From positions 1,015,471-1,079,470 of the forward strand of contig NZ_AP017470.1 of assembly GCF_016592575.1 (NCBI RefSeq): a stretch of 64,000 nucleotides of DNA, written 5' to 3'. Made by a program: the position numbers and the translations under genes. Of the stretch, positions 36,197 to 45,081 are shown one piece after another (position 1 is the first letter of the stretch; every line of letters begins with the position of its first letter). The notes under the pieces were generated by a model. The model saw only the letters and a list, made by a program, of their open reading frames with translations, did not search any database and was not told the DNA's origin. Source of the DNA: Thermotomaculum hydrothermale (GTDB lineage: Bacteria; Acidobacteriota; Holophagae; Thermotomaculales; Thermotomaculaceae).

Positions 36197-37648
36197 TGAA
36201 AAAATACCTGTTTGTTCTTTCAAGTGCAATTTTAATAACCCTTTCTCTCTATCCATTTAACCTTTCATTCCTTGCTTTTCTTTTCTTTATACCTGCTTTT
36301 TATGGAATCTTAAAAGCAGAAAACCTAAAAGAAAAAATCTTTCTATCGTTATTTTTCGGAATTTCAATATTTGCTTTAAACTTTTTCTGGGCTATAAAAA
36401 CAATAGAATTCTATGGGAAATTACCTGCTTTTTTAAGTTATATTTTAGGTTTACCGCTTTCAATCTGGCAAACTCTTCCATTTATTATCTTTTTACTTGC
36501 CTTTCCTTACCTTTTAAAGAAAAACATAATTCTCCCTGCGATTTTCTTTCCGTTGTTAACAAATCTCCTTCCTTTAATATTCCCCTACTCTATTTCCTCA
36601 ACACTATCCTCAACACCACTGCTATGTAAAAGTGTTGAAATCTGGGGGGGAATGGGGGCTTGACTTTATAATCATTTTAATAAACACCCTGCTTTTTGTA
36701 TTTTTAAAGACAAAAAACACAAAGCACCTTTACACTGCAATAGCAATTATAATTTTGCTTCCTGTTTACGGTTTAATTTCAAACAATTTAGAATCTGAAA
36801 AACCCTTTTCAAAACTTGACACAATAATAATCCAGCCGTGTATTTACGACGGGGATTTGCCTGAAGTAAAAAGGAGTAAATTTTTCACCTTGCTTAAAAA
36901 AATAGAAGACAAATGCAAGAATAAGGTTTTAATTATTCCCGAATCATCCCTTCCAGACGACATTCAGAGAAGTTATGAAAGGGATGAGATTATGAGAGCA
37001 ATATTAAATAGATTTAAGTTAAATGCTATACTTTACAACACCATAATTGAAGAAAACGATAATGTTTTTAACTCAAACATACTTTTAACTGAAAATTCAA
37101 AAGATAGATACGACAAAAATCACCTTATGCTTTTTGGGGAATACTTCCCCTTTCACTCAATTATTCAAAAACTACCATTAGCAGTTGCAAACTATGAAAA
37201 TTTCACAGCAGGGAAAAAAGTTAAACCTTTGCAATTTGGAAAAATAAAAATAGCAACCCCTATTTGCCTTGAAAATATTTTTCAGGGCTATGTTGCAAAA
37301 ATTTCAAAAAATGCAAACCTAATCGTCAACCAAACAGACGATGAATGGTTTTTAAGCAAAAAGGCTAAAATGCTGCACCTTGCACAGGCAAGGCTAAAGG
37401 CAATAGAGAATAATAGATACTTAATAAGGGCAACAAACAACGGCTATACTGTTTTAATTAACCCTGAAGGAAAAATTGTAAAAGATTTGATAATTGACAA
37501 AGCAGGTTTTTTAAAAGCAAAAATACCCCTTTTGAAAAAACAAACAATTTTTCAGAAAATTTATCCCTTTATCCCATACATTTTCCTTTTTATTTTCATA
37601 ATATTACTTGTAATCAGCGGTAAAGATGAGAAAAGCAATAATAGTTGA
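36196..37648 (+). pseudogene. lnt: Apolipoprotein N-acyltransferase, one-base frameshift at a G7 tract
   Basis: Inner-membrane enzyme adding the third acyl chain to lipoproteins. The first frame (36196-36663) gives the membrane domain (six or so helices) and ends VEIWGGMGA. The second frame (from about 36632 to 37648) continues as EWGLDFIIILINTLL and holds the nitrilase domain with the catalytic triad: Glu in LIIPESSLPD, Lys in RYDKNHLMLFGEYFPF, Cys in ATPICLENIF. Removing one G from the seven at 36644-36650 gives VEIWGEWGLDFII and a continuous 483-residue Lnt, a normal length. The break could be a homopolymer error or a phase-variable switch. It lies between pyk and hflX with overlaps on both sides. 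Confidence 0.85.
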
Positions 37649-38699
37649 GGCAAAAACACCAGACACAGATAAAATTACCCTCAAACTTCACCTTGAAGAG
37701 TTAGAAAGGCTTTTAAACTCTCTAAATATTGAGGTTGTAAAAAAGGCTATTCAAAACAGGTACAAAATACACCCTGCAACCTATGTTGGAGAGGGCTTTC
37801 TCTCTGCACTTGAAACAAAAGATATAGATTACATAGCCTTTGACAACAAACTCTCACCCTCTCAAAAGAGGAATATAAAAAGAATAACAGGGCTAACCCC
37901 CATTGACAGGGAAAATGTAATATTACAGATTTTTAAAAACCACGCAAAAACAAAAGAGGCAAAGATTCAGGTTGAGTTAGCAGAATTAAAAACAATACTT
38001 TCTGAATTAAAAGGGAGAAAAACAAACCTTGCCCAGCAGGTTGGTGCAATAGGAGTAAAGGGGGGAAAGGGGGAAAAGCAGATTGAGCTTGACAGGAGAA
38101 AGATTCAAAAAAGGATAGCATTTCTAAAAAGAGAGTTAAAAAAGATAGAGTCAAGAAAGGAACATATTCATAAATCAAGGGAAAACATATTTAAAATCTC
38201 AATTGCAGGATACACTAATGCAGGCAAATCAACCCTTTTGAACACCTTAACAAAAGCCAATGTCAGCGCTAAAGACAAACTCTTTATGACACTTGACACA
38301 ACAACAAGAAAACTCCACCTTTATGAAAACAGGTATGCTGTCTTATCTGATACGGTGGGATTTATACGAAAACTCCCCCACCACCTTGTCGCTTCCTTTA
38401 AATCAACATTTGCAGTTATAACCTATTCAGACCTTATAATCCAACTTGTTGATATTACCTCAAACAACTTTGAAGAAGAGATTGAGGTTGTACACAAAGA
38501 GTTGCAAAAAGAGTGCGAAAAAATACCCAAACTATTGATTTTTAACAAAATAGACTTAACAAACAAAATGCACTTAGATAGGGTAAAAGCCCTTTACCCC
38601 CACGCAATCTTTATCTCCGCAAAGGAAAAATTAAACATTGAAGAGTTAAAAGAGGCCATCCTCATCTATTATAAAAAATGGAAGAATTTATCTTCTTAA
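37626..38699 (+). CDS. hflX: Ribosome-associated GTPase HflX
   Basis: A 357-residue GTPase that splits or rescues stalled 70S ribosomes under stress. It has the N-terminal HflX domain (HPATYVGEGFLSAL, FDNKLSPSQKRNI), a Gly-rich linker and coiled coil, then the G domain with GYTNAGKSTLLNTL (G1), LDTTTRKLHL, DTVGFIRKLPHHLVASF (G3) and FNKID (G4). The start lies within the end of lnt (23-base overlap). It ends in a 12-base overlap with the convergent RloB-like gene. Confidence 0.93.
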   Translation: MRKAIIVEAKTPDTDKITLKLHLEELERLLNSLNIEVVKKAIQNRYKIHPATYVGEGFLSALETKDIDYIAFDNKLSPSQKRNIKRITGLTPIDRENVILQIFKNHAKTKEAKIQVELAELKTILSELKGRKTNLAQQVGAIGVKGGKGEKQIELDRRKIQKRIAFLKRELKKIESRKEHIHKSRENIFKISIAGYTNAGKSTLLNTLTKANVSAKDKLFMTLDTTTRKLHLYENRYAVLSDTVGFIRKLPHHLVASFKSTFAVITYSDLIIQLVDITSNNFEEEIEVVHKELQKECEKIPKLLIFNKIDLTNKMHLDRVKALYPHAIFISAKEKLNIEELKEAILIYYKKWKNLSS

Positions 38700-39374
38700 C
38701 TTATTAATATGCTTAAAAATAACAAAAATTTCAGCAACACTTTTATCAATATCTTCTAATCCATTTAAAAAACCAATATTTTCTGCTCTCTTAATAGGCT
38801 CTTTCAACACCTTAAACAATCCCTCTCTATATAATCTATTACAAAAATTCTTAAACTCTTTTTCATGTTTTTTATATCCATTTTCAATTTCCCAATTATT
38901 TTTTACTTCTTTTGACAAAGCTTGAATAACAGAATCACAATTTTCAAAAAACCGTTTAGTATTACTAAAATGAAGCAGAAACCAATATTCTAAACACGGA
39001 TTATTAACAATAATTCTTATTTTTTCATTTAAAATTTCCCCTTTTATCCTTTTTCTCTTTTTTTTTCTTATATCAAAAATTTTCTGATACCAATCACTTT
39101 CTTTTCTTATTGTATCAAAATCAAGTAATAAATATGCTTGCTCTAACTCTCTTTGATACTTTTTTATAAATTTATTTAACTCCACTAATTTTTCTTCAGG
39201 AGTACCACTTTTTGCTATTTCCGGCATTAATTTTAAAAAAACTTTCTCATTTACTAATTGCTTTTTTACTAAATTGAAATACCACACCTCAGTTTCACCG
39301 TCCACATAAATCACCAGAAGCTTCTTTTCCTGTCTCTTCTTGTTTCTTCTATTTGCTCTTCCTTTTTTTCTCAT
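38688..39374 (-). CDS. RloB-family TOPRIM-like protein (defence)
   Basis: A 228-residue protein. A basic N-terminus leads to VIYVDGETEVWYF (25-29 DGETE, the TOPRIM glutamate region), LLLDFDT (85-87 DFD, the metal-binding Asp pair) and the family-diagnostic NNPCLEYWFLLHF (124-136). RloB proteins occur beside RloA ATPases, in restriction loci or alone, and the related lactococcal AbiL pair gives abortive phage infection. It lies 21 bases after the ATPase gene in the same transcript. Nuclease activity is inferred from the fold; no experimental function is assumed. Confidence 0.82.
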   Translation of the reverse strand: MRKKGRANRRNKKRQEKKLLVIYVDGETEVWYFNLVKKQLVNEKVFLKLMPEIAKSGTPEEKLVELNKFIKKYQRELEQAYLLLDFDTIRKESDWYQKIFDIRKKKRKRIKGEILNEKIRIIVNNPCLEYWFLLHFSNTKRFFENCDSVIQALSKEVKNNWEIENGYKKHEKEFKNFCNRLYREGLFKVLKEPIKRAENIGFLNGLEDIDKSVAEIFVIFKHINKLRR

Positions 39375-39395
39375 TTAAATATTTCTCCAAAACGA

Positions 39396-40736
39396 TTATT
39401 TATTCTTTGAAGGGGGATTAAAAAATCCCAAATTAGGAACTGCTCCTAACTTCCCTAATTTGTATTTGTTGTAAATTGAAGATGTATCCCTTATTACATT
39501 AGAACTAAAATCAGTGAGAGCAAACAAATCAGTTGAACCATCTTCCTTTTTCTCGGTAAACCATAAAATATCATGTCTTAAAATATCCATCTCTTTAAGC
39601 AATTCCCTTGAATGAGTTGTCAAAATCAATTGAGATTCAGGATGTGAATACAACAGGAAAAGTTCCAAAAAATACCTTAAAAGGTCAGGGTGAAGGGATG
39701 CTTCAATTTCATCAATAGGGATTACACATGGTTTTTTCATTAATAGTGAAATTATATGCGACAATTCAAAAAATCTGTGAGTTCCTCTGGATTCATCTTC
39801 CTCAAAATCAAGTATCATTTCTTTGCCATTAATATTATGTTTTACAAATAATTCCAAACCTTTTATTTTTTCTTTAACATCTTCCGATTTTTCGCTGTTT
39901 TTCATATCTGATAAAAGTTCCTCAAGAAATTTTGCAAGTGACAAATCTTTTCCTTCCAGTTCTATTTCATTAAAATTAAAGTCCTCAATAGTAAAATCTG
40001 CACTTTTCAGAACTTCTAATGCAATTTTTTTGTCTAATTCGTTTTTTGACAATTTTTCAAAAACCCACCCTGTTAAACGAGTTGATGGAGTTATAATTGG
40101 TTTTAATATACTCTTAAACCAGAATAGCACATTTTCTATTTCCTCTATTGGCAAATTAACTTTTAAAAAAGATGATAAAAATAATTGATTGGGAAAAGTA
40201 TTTAACAGAAGTTGTTCTTTCTGAATTTTTTTTATCTTTCTTTTAAATTTATTACCAATATATATTTCTACATTTCCATCTATTGTAAAACGCTTAAATA
40301 CCAGCGATTTTTTAGGACTGTAAAAATAAAGATACTCTTCAACCACCTGTTTTTTATTAAAAATAACCGAATAAAGATATCTAATACCTTTAGCAAAAAA
40401 TTCCAAAGTTAATGAAGAATTTTCTTCATCACCTCTTAATAAAAAAGGTTTATAAAAATTTCTAAAAGAAAAACTATCTCCAATTTCTTCATTTTTATCC
40501 TTAGGAGGGAATAAAACAAAATTTCTAAAAAAATCTATTGCTTTCAATATATTTGTTTTGCCAGAAGCATTAGCGCCATAAATTATTGCCAATTTTAGAA
40601 TATTCTCATTACCAATTTTATTAATAAAGTATTTGTATTCACTTTCAGACTCATTTCTTCTGAAAACAGGTTCAAAAGACAAGTTTATTTCCTCGTATAT
40701 TGATCTGAAGTTTGAAACATAAAAATTTAAAATCAT
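39396..40736 (-). CDS. RloA/AbiLi-like AAA ATPase (defence)
   Basis: A 446-residue ABC/AAA-type ATPase. From the chosen start it has MILNFYVSNFRSIYEEINLS, a SMC/RecF-like N-terminus, Walker A GANASGKT (54-61), Walker B with D-loop (CVIPIDEIEASLHPDLL) and the LILTTHSRELL switch region. This is the RloA/AbiLi group, partner of RloB. The ATG at 40736 has GAGGTG five bases upstream and was preferred over the earlier in-frame ATG at 40778. Its promoter and an operator-like palindrome are described separately. The gene pair lies between housekeeping genes hflX and a DEAD-box helicase, consistent with insertion. Confidence 0.85.
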   Translation of the reverse strand: MILNFYVSNFRSIYEEINLSFEPVFRRNESESEYKYFINKIGNENILKLAIIYGANASGKTNILKAIDFFRNFVLFPPKDKNEEIGDSFSFRNFYKPFLLRGDEENSSLTLEFFAKGIRYLYSVIFNKKQVVEEYLYFYSPKKSLVFKRFTIDGNVEIYIGNKFKRKIKKIQKEQLLLNTFPNQLFLSSFLKVNLPIEEIENVLFWFKSILKPIITPSTRLTGWVFEKLSKNELDKKIALEVLKSADFTIEDFNFNEIELEGKDLSLAKFLEELLSDMKNSEKSEDVKEKIKGLELFVKHNINGKEMILDFEEDESRGTHRFFELSHIISLLMKKPCVIPIDEIEASLHPDLLRYFLELFLLYSHPESQLILTTHSRELLKEMDILRHDILWFTEKKEDGSTDLFALTDFSSNVIRDTSSIYNKYKLGKLGAVPNLGFFNPPSKNK

Positions 40737-40747
40737 TTTACACCTCA

Positions 40748-40770
40748 TTTTTGTAATTCTTTTACAAAAA
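40748..40770. promoter_or_regulatory. Operator-like palindrome upstream of the RloAB pair
   Basis: TTTTTGTAA-N5-TTACAAAAA is a perfect 9-bp inverted repeat (arms 40748-40756 and 40762-40770) lying between the start codon and the -10 box and overlapping the latter. The position would suit a repressor. Confidence 0.5.
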
Positions 40771-40795
40771 TAGCACAAAAAAATACAAAATTCAA
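40767..40795 (-). promoter_or_regulatory. Predicted promoter of the RloAB pair
   Basis: On the minus strand TTGAAT (40790-40795), 17 bases, TATTTT (40767-40772), about 30 bases before the chosen start. A perfect plus-strand TTGACA at about 40806 may belong to the divergent helicase gene, but its -10 box is unclear. Confidence 0.5.
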
Positions 40796-40906
40796 ATTTT
40801 TTTTTGACAAAAAAATCTTAAAATTATATTCAACAAAAATGTTTATATATACTTTTTTTCAAAAATAACATATACTTAATCCGTTTGACTAAAATTAGGA
40901 GATTTT

Positions 40907-42493
40907 ATGGAAAGATTAGAAAAATTCAGACAACTGGGCTTAAGCGATAATACATTACTTGCGCTTAAGAAGAAAGGCTTTGAAGAGCCTACAGAGATTC
41001 AGGAAAAAGTTATACCTATTCTATTGCATCAGGATATAAATGTAATCGGACAGGCACAGACAGGAACAGGAAAGACAGCCGCTTTCGGGCTACCATTAAT
41101 TGAAAAACTAAAAGGCGGTTCAAAAAATGTTCAGGCAATAATTTTAACCCCAACAAGAGAGCTTGCAATTCAGGTTGCAGAAGAGATTAACTCTTTAAAG
41201 GGGAGAAAAAGATTGCACATTGTTCCAATTTACGGTGGGCAGTCTATTTCAGAACAGATAAGAAAATTAAAAAAGGGGATTGACATTGTTGTTGGAACAC
41301 CTGGAAGAATTTTAGACCACTTAAAGAGGGGAACCTTAAAACTTGATTCAATAAAATACTTTATCCTTGACGAAGCGGATGAAATGTTAAACATGGGATT
41401 TATTGATGATATTGAAGAGATTTTAAACCATGCACCTGTAGAAAAGAAAATGCTTCTATTTTCCGCAACTATGCCTGACAGGATTTTAAAACTTGTTGAA
41501 AAATACATGGGGAAATACGAAATTATCAGGATAAAAAAGAAAAGCCAGACAACAGACTTAACCCACCAGATATATTTTGAGGTTGCAGAGAGGGATAAAT
41601 TTGAAGCACTTTGCAGAATTATTGACTTTGAGCCTGAATTCTATGGCCTCATATTTACCAGAACAAAGGTTGAGGCAGACAGAGTGGCAAATAAATTGGT
41701 TGACAGGGGATACGACGCAGAGTGTCTGCACGGGGATATATCACAGTTTCAAAGGGAAAGGATTATAAGAAAATTTAAAAAGAGACATATCAACATACTT
41801 GTTGCAACCGATGTTGCAGCAAGGGGACTTGATATATCAGACCTAACCCATGTTATCAACTACTCTATTCCTCAAAACCCTGAAACATATATCCACAGAA
41901 TAGGAAGAACAGGAAGGGCTGGAAAAGAGGGGACAGCAATTACCTTCGTCACCCCTGGGGAGTACAGAAACCTTATTTTTATCAAGAAAATCGCAAAGGC
42001 GGATATAAAAAAAGAAAAACTTCCCGGTGCAGACAAGATACTTGAAAACAAGATTACCAAACTAAAAGCAGATATAGAGGACACTATCGGGGACAACCAC
42101 CTTGAACATTACTTAAAAATTGCGGAAGAAATGCTTGAGATTTCATCACCTGAAAAGGTAATAGCCGCATTGTTGAAAATAGCCTACAGAGAAGACTTAG
42201 ACCCTGAAAGTTATAAACCTATAACAGAGCCATCAATTGACACCAAGGGAACAACGAGGCTCTTTATTGCAAGGGGAAAAGAACACGGCTATGATGTTCA
42301 CAAATTGATTGAACTTATTCAACAGCATATTAATATTGAAAGCAGAAAAATCAGAGGAATAAAGATTTTTGATAACTTTTCCTTTGTTACCCTTCCCTTT
42401 GAAGACGCAGAGGTTTTACTTCACACAATAAAGAAAAACAAAAAAGGCAAACGCCCCATAATAGACAAAGCCAAAGAAAAAACAAGAAGTTAG
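40907..42493 (+). CDS. deaD: DEAD-box RNA helicase with DbpA-type RNA-binding domain (DeaD/CsdA)
   Basis: A 528-residue ATP-dependent RNA helicase for ribosome assembly and mRNA turnover, often cold-induced. The core motifs are AQTGTGKTA, PTRELAIQ, DEADEMLNMGF, FSATMP and the motif VI segment HRIGRTGRAG. A linker (365-455) leads to a C-terminal DbpA-like domain (TRLFIARGKEHGYDVHKLIE). It ends at a strong terminator. The divergent RloAB pair shares its upstream region. Confidence 0.94.
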   Translation: MERLEKFRQLGLSDNTLLALKKKGFEEPTEIQEKVIPILLHQDINVIGQAQTGTGKTAAFGLPLIEKLKGGSKNVQAIILTPTRELAIQVAEEINSLKGRKRLHIVPIYGGQSISEQIRKLKKGIDIVVGTPGRILDHLKRGTLKLDSIKYFILDEADEMLNMGFIDDIEEILNHAPVEKKMLLFSATMPDRILKLVEKYMGKYEIIRIKKKSQTTDLTHQIYFEVAERDKFEALCRIIDFEPEFYGLIFTRTKVEADRVANKLVDRGYDAECLHGDISQFQRERIIRKFKKRHINILVATDVAARGLDISDLTHVINYSIPQNPETYIHRIGRTGRAGKEGTAITFVTPGEYRNLIFIKKIAKADIKKEKLPGADKILENKITKLKADIEDTIGDNHLEHYLKIAEEMLEISSPEKVIAALLKIAYREDLDPESYKPITEPSIDTKGTTRLFIARGKEHGYDVHKLIELIQQHINIESRKIRGIKIFDNFSFVTLPFEDAEVLLHTIKKNKKGKRPIIDKAKEKTRS

Positions 42494-42496
42494 ATT

Positions 42497-42521
42497 AAAG
42501 CCGGGAATTCCCGGCTTTTTC
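42497..42521. terminator. Rho-independent terminator, probably bidirectional
   Basis: AAAGCCGGG-AATT-CCCGGCTTTTT: the G+C-rich stem 42500-42515 is flanked by A residues on the left and T residues on the right. It lies between the convergent deaD and DMT transporter genes and can serve both. Confidence 0.88.
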
Positions 42522-43378
42522 TATATCAAAATCTTTTCTCTGTAATTTACATAGGCTGCGTAAAGGACAAGTGAAATACCGATAAAAGAAACTTTATCAG
42601 GCAATTCACCAAAGAAAAGAAAAGCTAAAAATGTTGCAAATGGAATGTTTATATATGAGTAAAGGCTTGCTTCACCAACCTTTGTTAAAGAGTATGACTT
42701 TGTCATAGAAAGTTGAGCACTCATTGTAAACACCCCTAAAAGTAAAACAAGAGACCAGTCAAAAACACCGTCTGGAATTTCTATCCCCTGGTAAATCATC
42801 AAAGGGGCAAGTATAAAGTTTGAAACAAAAAAGAAAAACCATACAATAACAGCAGGCTCATTTGATTCCCCTAACTTTCTGATTATCGTATGCGCAATGG
42901 CAGAGAAAAAAGCAGAACAAACAGGAAGAAAAAGATAGAAGTATTTACCAGAGTTATATCCTGGCTTAAAAATTAGAAGAATTCCAGCAAAGGCAATGAA
43001 AAACGCTATAAATTTATACTTTGAACTCTTCTCCTTTAAAAAAAACCACGACAAAATAATTATTAAAAAAGGGGCTGTTTTTTGAATAGTAATCACTGTT
43101 GCAACAGGCAGTTTTGAAAGTGCGTAAAAATAAAACAAGGCTGCAAAACTACCAAGTACCCCTCTTGCCGTTAAAAGTTTTAAATTTCTGAACTTTATTT
43201 TTTCAATACCTCTTAAAATTAGAAAGAAAGATAAAAAAACAAAAGCGGTGAAATTTCTTGCAAATATCATCTCAAAAACAGGATACCTTTTAGCAAGAAA
43301 TTTAAAATCTATGGCTAAAAAGGCATAGCATAAAGATGCAAGCACCATCCACCAGAATGCCTTCACTCTGTCATTCAT
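42521..43378 (-). CDS. EamA/DMT-family transporter
   Basis: A 285-residue inner-membrane protein with ten predicted helices in two EamA repeats, e.g. LASLCYAFLAIDFKFLA at the start and SLYSYINIPFATFLAFLFFGE near the end (the conserved second-repeat motif with Pro and Glu). Family members export amino acids, metabolites or drugs; the substrate here is unknown. It overlaps plsY by eight bases and is its partner in a two-gene unit. Confidence 0.85.
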   Translation of the reverse strand: MNDRVKAFWWMVLASLCYAFLAIDFKFLAKRYPVFEMIFARNFTAFVFLSFFLILRGIEKIKFRNLKLLTARGVLGSFAALFYFYALSKLPVATVITIQKTAPFLIIILSWFFLKEKSSKYKFIAFFIAFAGILLIFKPGYNSGKYFYLFLPVCSAFFSAIAHTIIRKLGESNEPAVIVWFFFFVSNFILAPLMIYQGIEIPDGVFDWSLVLLLGVFTMSAQLSMTKSYSLTKVGEASLYSYINIPFATFLAFLFFGELPDKVSFIGISLVLYAAYVNYREKILI

Positions 43379-43970
43379 TTACTCTCTTTTCCTCACTTTT
43401 AATAAGCCTTTTCAAATTATTCCTATGAAAAACAATTATTAAAAACCCTATTATCCCGAAAAACATCGCTCTCTCAAGTGATAATATCCCAAAACTAAAA
43501 AAGAGAATTGAAAGAATAATTAACAACAAAGCTGATAAAACAGAAGCGAGGGAAACAATTTTTTTCCAAAAGTATATTAGCCAGAAAAAACTAAAAATTA
43601 TTATAAAAATCCTATAATCAAGGAAAAACAAAACCCCGGCAGTTGTACTTACCCCCTTGCCTCCCTTAAAATACAGAAAAACAGGGAAAACATGGCCTAA
43701 AATTACTGCAAAAGCAGTTAATATCAAATTTAATCCATTTATTCCTAAAAACCTCTGAGAAATATATAAAGCGAAAAAGCCTTTCAAAAAATCAAAAAGA
43801 AAACCGAAAAATGCATACTTTATCCCACAAAACCTGTATAAATTTGTTGCCCCAACATTACCGCTTCCCGATTTTCTCAAATCCACATTCCCGCAAAAGT
43901 ACGCAATAAGAAAAGAAAAGGGAATTGAGCCTAAAATGTAAGAAAAAAACAAAGCAAACAAGTACTTCAC
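43371..43970 (-). CDS. plsY: Acyl-phosphate:glycerol-3-phosphate acyltransferase PlsY
   Basis: First acylation of glycerol 3-phosphate in phospholipid synthesis, using acyl phosphate. The 199 residues have the three conserved cytoplasmic motifs: SGNVGATNLYR after SIPFSFLIAYFCGNVDLRKSG, LGHVFPVFLYFKGGKGVSTTAG, and FHRNNLKRL near the end. Its acyl phosphate would come from PlsX, which is not in the window. It is followed by the DMT transporter with an 8-base overlap. Confidence 0.93.
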   Translation of the reverse strand: MKYLFALFFSYILGSIPFSFLIAYFCGNVDLRKSGSGNVGATNLYRFCGIKYAFFGFLFDFLKGFFALYISQRFLGINGLNLILTAFAVILGHVFPVFLYFKGGKGVSTTAGVLFFLDYRIFIIIFSFFWLIYFWKKIVSLASVLSALLLIILSILFFSFGILSLERAMFFGIIGFLIIVFHRNNLKRLIKSEEKRVNE

Positions 43971-43984
43971 AACAACCCCTTAAA

Positions 43985-44165
43985 AATAGATTCTGGATTT
44001 TGAATGCTAAATTATAGATTCAAAAAATCAAATAGTTAATTTTTAAAAAATTCTTCCTCAATCTAAAATTCATAATCCATAATTCAAAATTAAAAAATCA
44101 AACATCCTCAATCCATAATCCAACATTCAAAATCCACCATTCAAAATTTAAAACTCAAACCCATC
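43985..44165. repeat. Degenerate AATCCA/ATTCAAAAT-type repeat cluster
   Basis: The intergenic DNA between plsY and the Zn-transport operon is built from variants of (C)CATAATCCA and ATTCAAAAT. A similar stretch occurs at 56940-57015. It looks like a short interspersed low-complexity family rather than coding DNA. Confidence 0.6.
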
Positions 44166-44175
44166 CCCCCAAAAA

Positions 44176-44198
44176 CCTAAAACCTAAAACCTAAAACC
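44176..44198. repeat. CCTAAAA tandem repeat
   Basis: Three exact 7-bp copies of CCTAAAA in a row plus partial flanking copies, about 30 bases before the znuA-like -10 box. Too short for a CRISPR. Confidence 0.7.
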
Positions 44199-44229
44199 TT
44201 TTAAATTATACTTTATCTTCACCTTTTGG

Positions 44230-44235
44230 TATAAT
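44230..44235 (+). promoter_or_regulatory. Predicted -10 box of the metal-transport operon
   Basis: A perfect TATAAT lies 30 bases before the znuA-like start; a -35-like TTATAC is 18 bases upstream. GGAGGAG precedes the ATG. No clear Zur or MntR palindrome was recognised. Confidence 0.5.
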
Positions 44236-44265
44236 ATTTGCGAACTTAAAATATGGAGGAGAAGC

Positions 44266-45081
44266 ATGAAAAAGTTAATTATATACCCTTTAATAATTCT
44301 ATTTGCCTTTGGAGGATTTGCAAAAACAAAGGTTGTAACTTCAATTTTTCCAATTGCAGATATAGTATCAAACATTGTGAAGGATAAGGCTGATGTAAAA
44401 TATGTTATTCCTGTAAATGCAAACCCGCACACATTTGAGCCTACCCCTGAACAGGCAAAGATAATTGCACAGGCAGATGTATTTATTGGAGTGTCAAAAC
44501 AGTTTGACGGCTGGATTGAAAAATTCTTAAAAAAAGATGCTAAAAAGTACTATTTGCAAAGAAGGCCAGCAAATCCTCATATATGGTTATCCTTCATTTG
44601 GGGGAATCAAATTATTTCAAATATAAAACTTATTTTTATGAAATTAGACCCTAAAAATAAAAAGTTTTATACTGCAAATGCAATAAAATATTCAAGAGAG
44701 TTAAGTGAAATCCATAAGGTTTACTTTGCAAAATTTAAAAGCCTGAAAACAAAAAATGTTATTCAATACCATCCTGCATGGGAATACCTTGCAAAAGATT
44801 TAAAATTAAACATTATCGGCACTATTTACACAGGAGAAAGCAAAAGAGTTTCTATAGCACACCTTACCAGTATTTTAAAAATCGGCAAAAAGAGAGGAGC
44901 TGATGCTCTTTTATGCAGGTTAAACACAAAAGATAAGGTAATTGATATTTACGAAAGAGAATTAAAATTAAAAAGGGTTGAATTAGACCCTATAGGCGAC
45001 CCAAAAAGCAAAGACAGAAATTCTTACATTAACCTTTTAATTTACAATTGTGAGAAGATTTATCAGGCTTTAAATCAATGA
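44266..45081 (+). CDS. znuA: Metal (Zn/Mn) ABC transporter substrate-binding protein
   Basis: A 271-residue periplasmic binding protein of cluster A-I. The signal peptide is about 1-19 (MKKLIIYPLIILFAFGGFA). The candidate metal ligands are His in NPHTFEPTPEQ, His in NPHIWLS, His in QYHPAWEY, and a late Asp in VELDPIGD. The long His-rich loop of classic ZnuA is absent, so Zn and Mn cannot be told apart. Its stop overlaps the ATPase start (ATGA). Confidence 0.87.
   Translation: MKKLIIYPLIILFAFGGFAKTKVVTSIFPIADIVSNIVKDKADVKYVIPVNANPHTFEPTPEQAKIIAQADVFIGVSKQFDGWIEKFLKKDAKKYYLQRRPANPHIWLSFIWGNQIISNIKLIFMKLDPKNKKFYTANAIKYSRELSEIHKVYFAKFKSLKTKNVIQYHPAWEYLAKDLKLNIIGTIYTGESKRVSIAHLTSILKIGKKRGADALLCRLNTKDKVIDIYERELKLKRVELDPIGDPKSKDRNSYINLLIYNCEKIYQALNQ

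Noticed and set aside
40737-40778. Longer start for the RloA-like ATPase (MCYFCKRITKMRCK)
   Set aside because: The extension lies over the predicted promoter and palindrome, lacks an RBS, and the family starts at the MILNFYVSNF segment.
44176-44198. CCTAAAA repeats as a CRISPR or telomere-like array
   Set aside because: Units are only 7 bases and have no spacers; simple slippage explains them.
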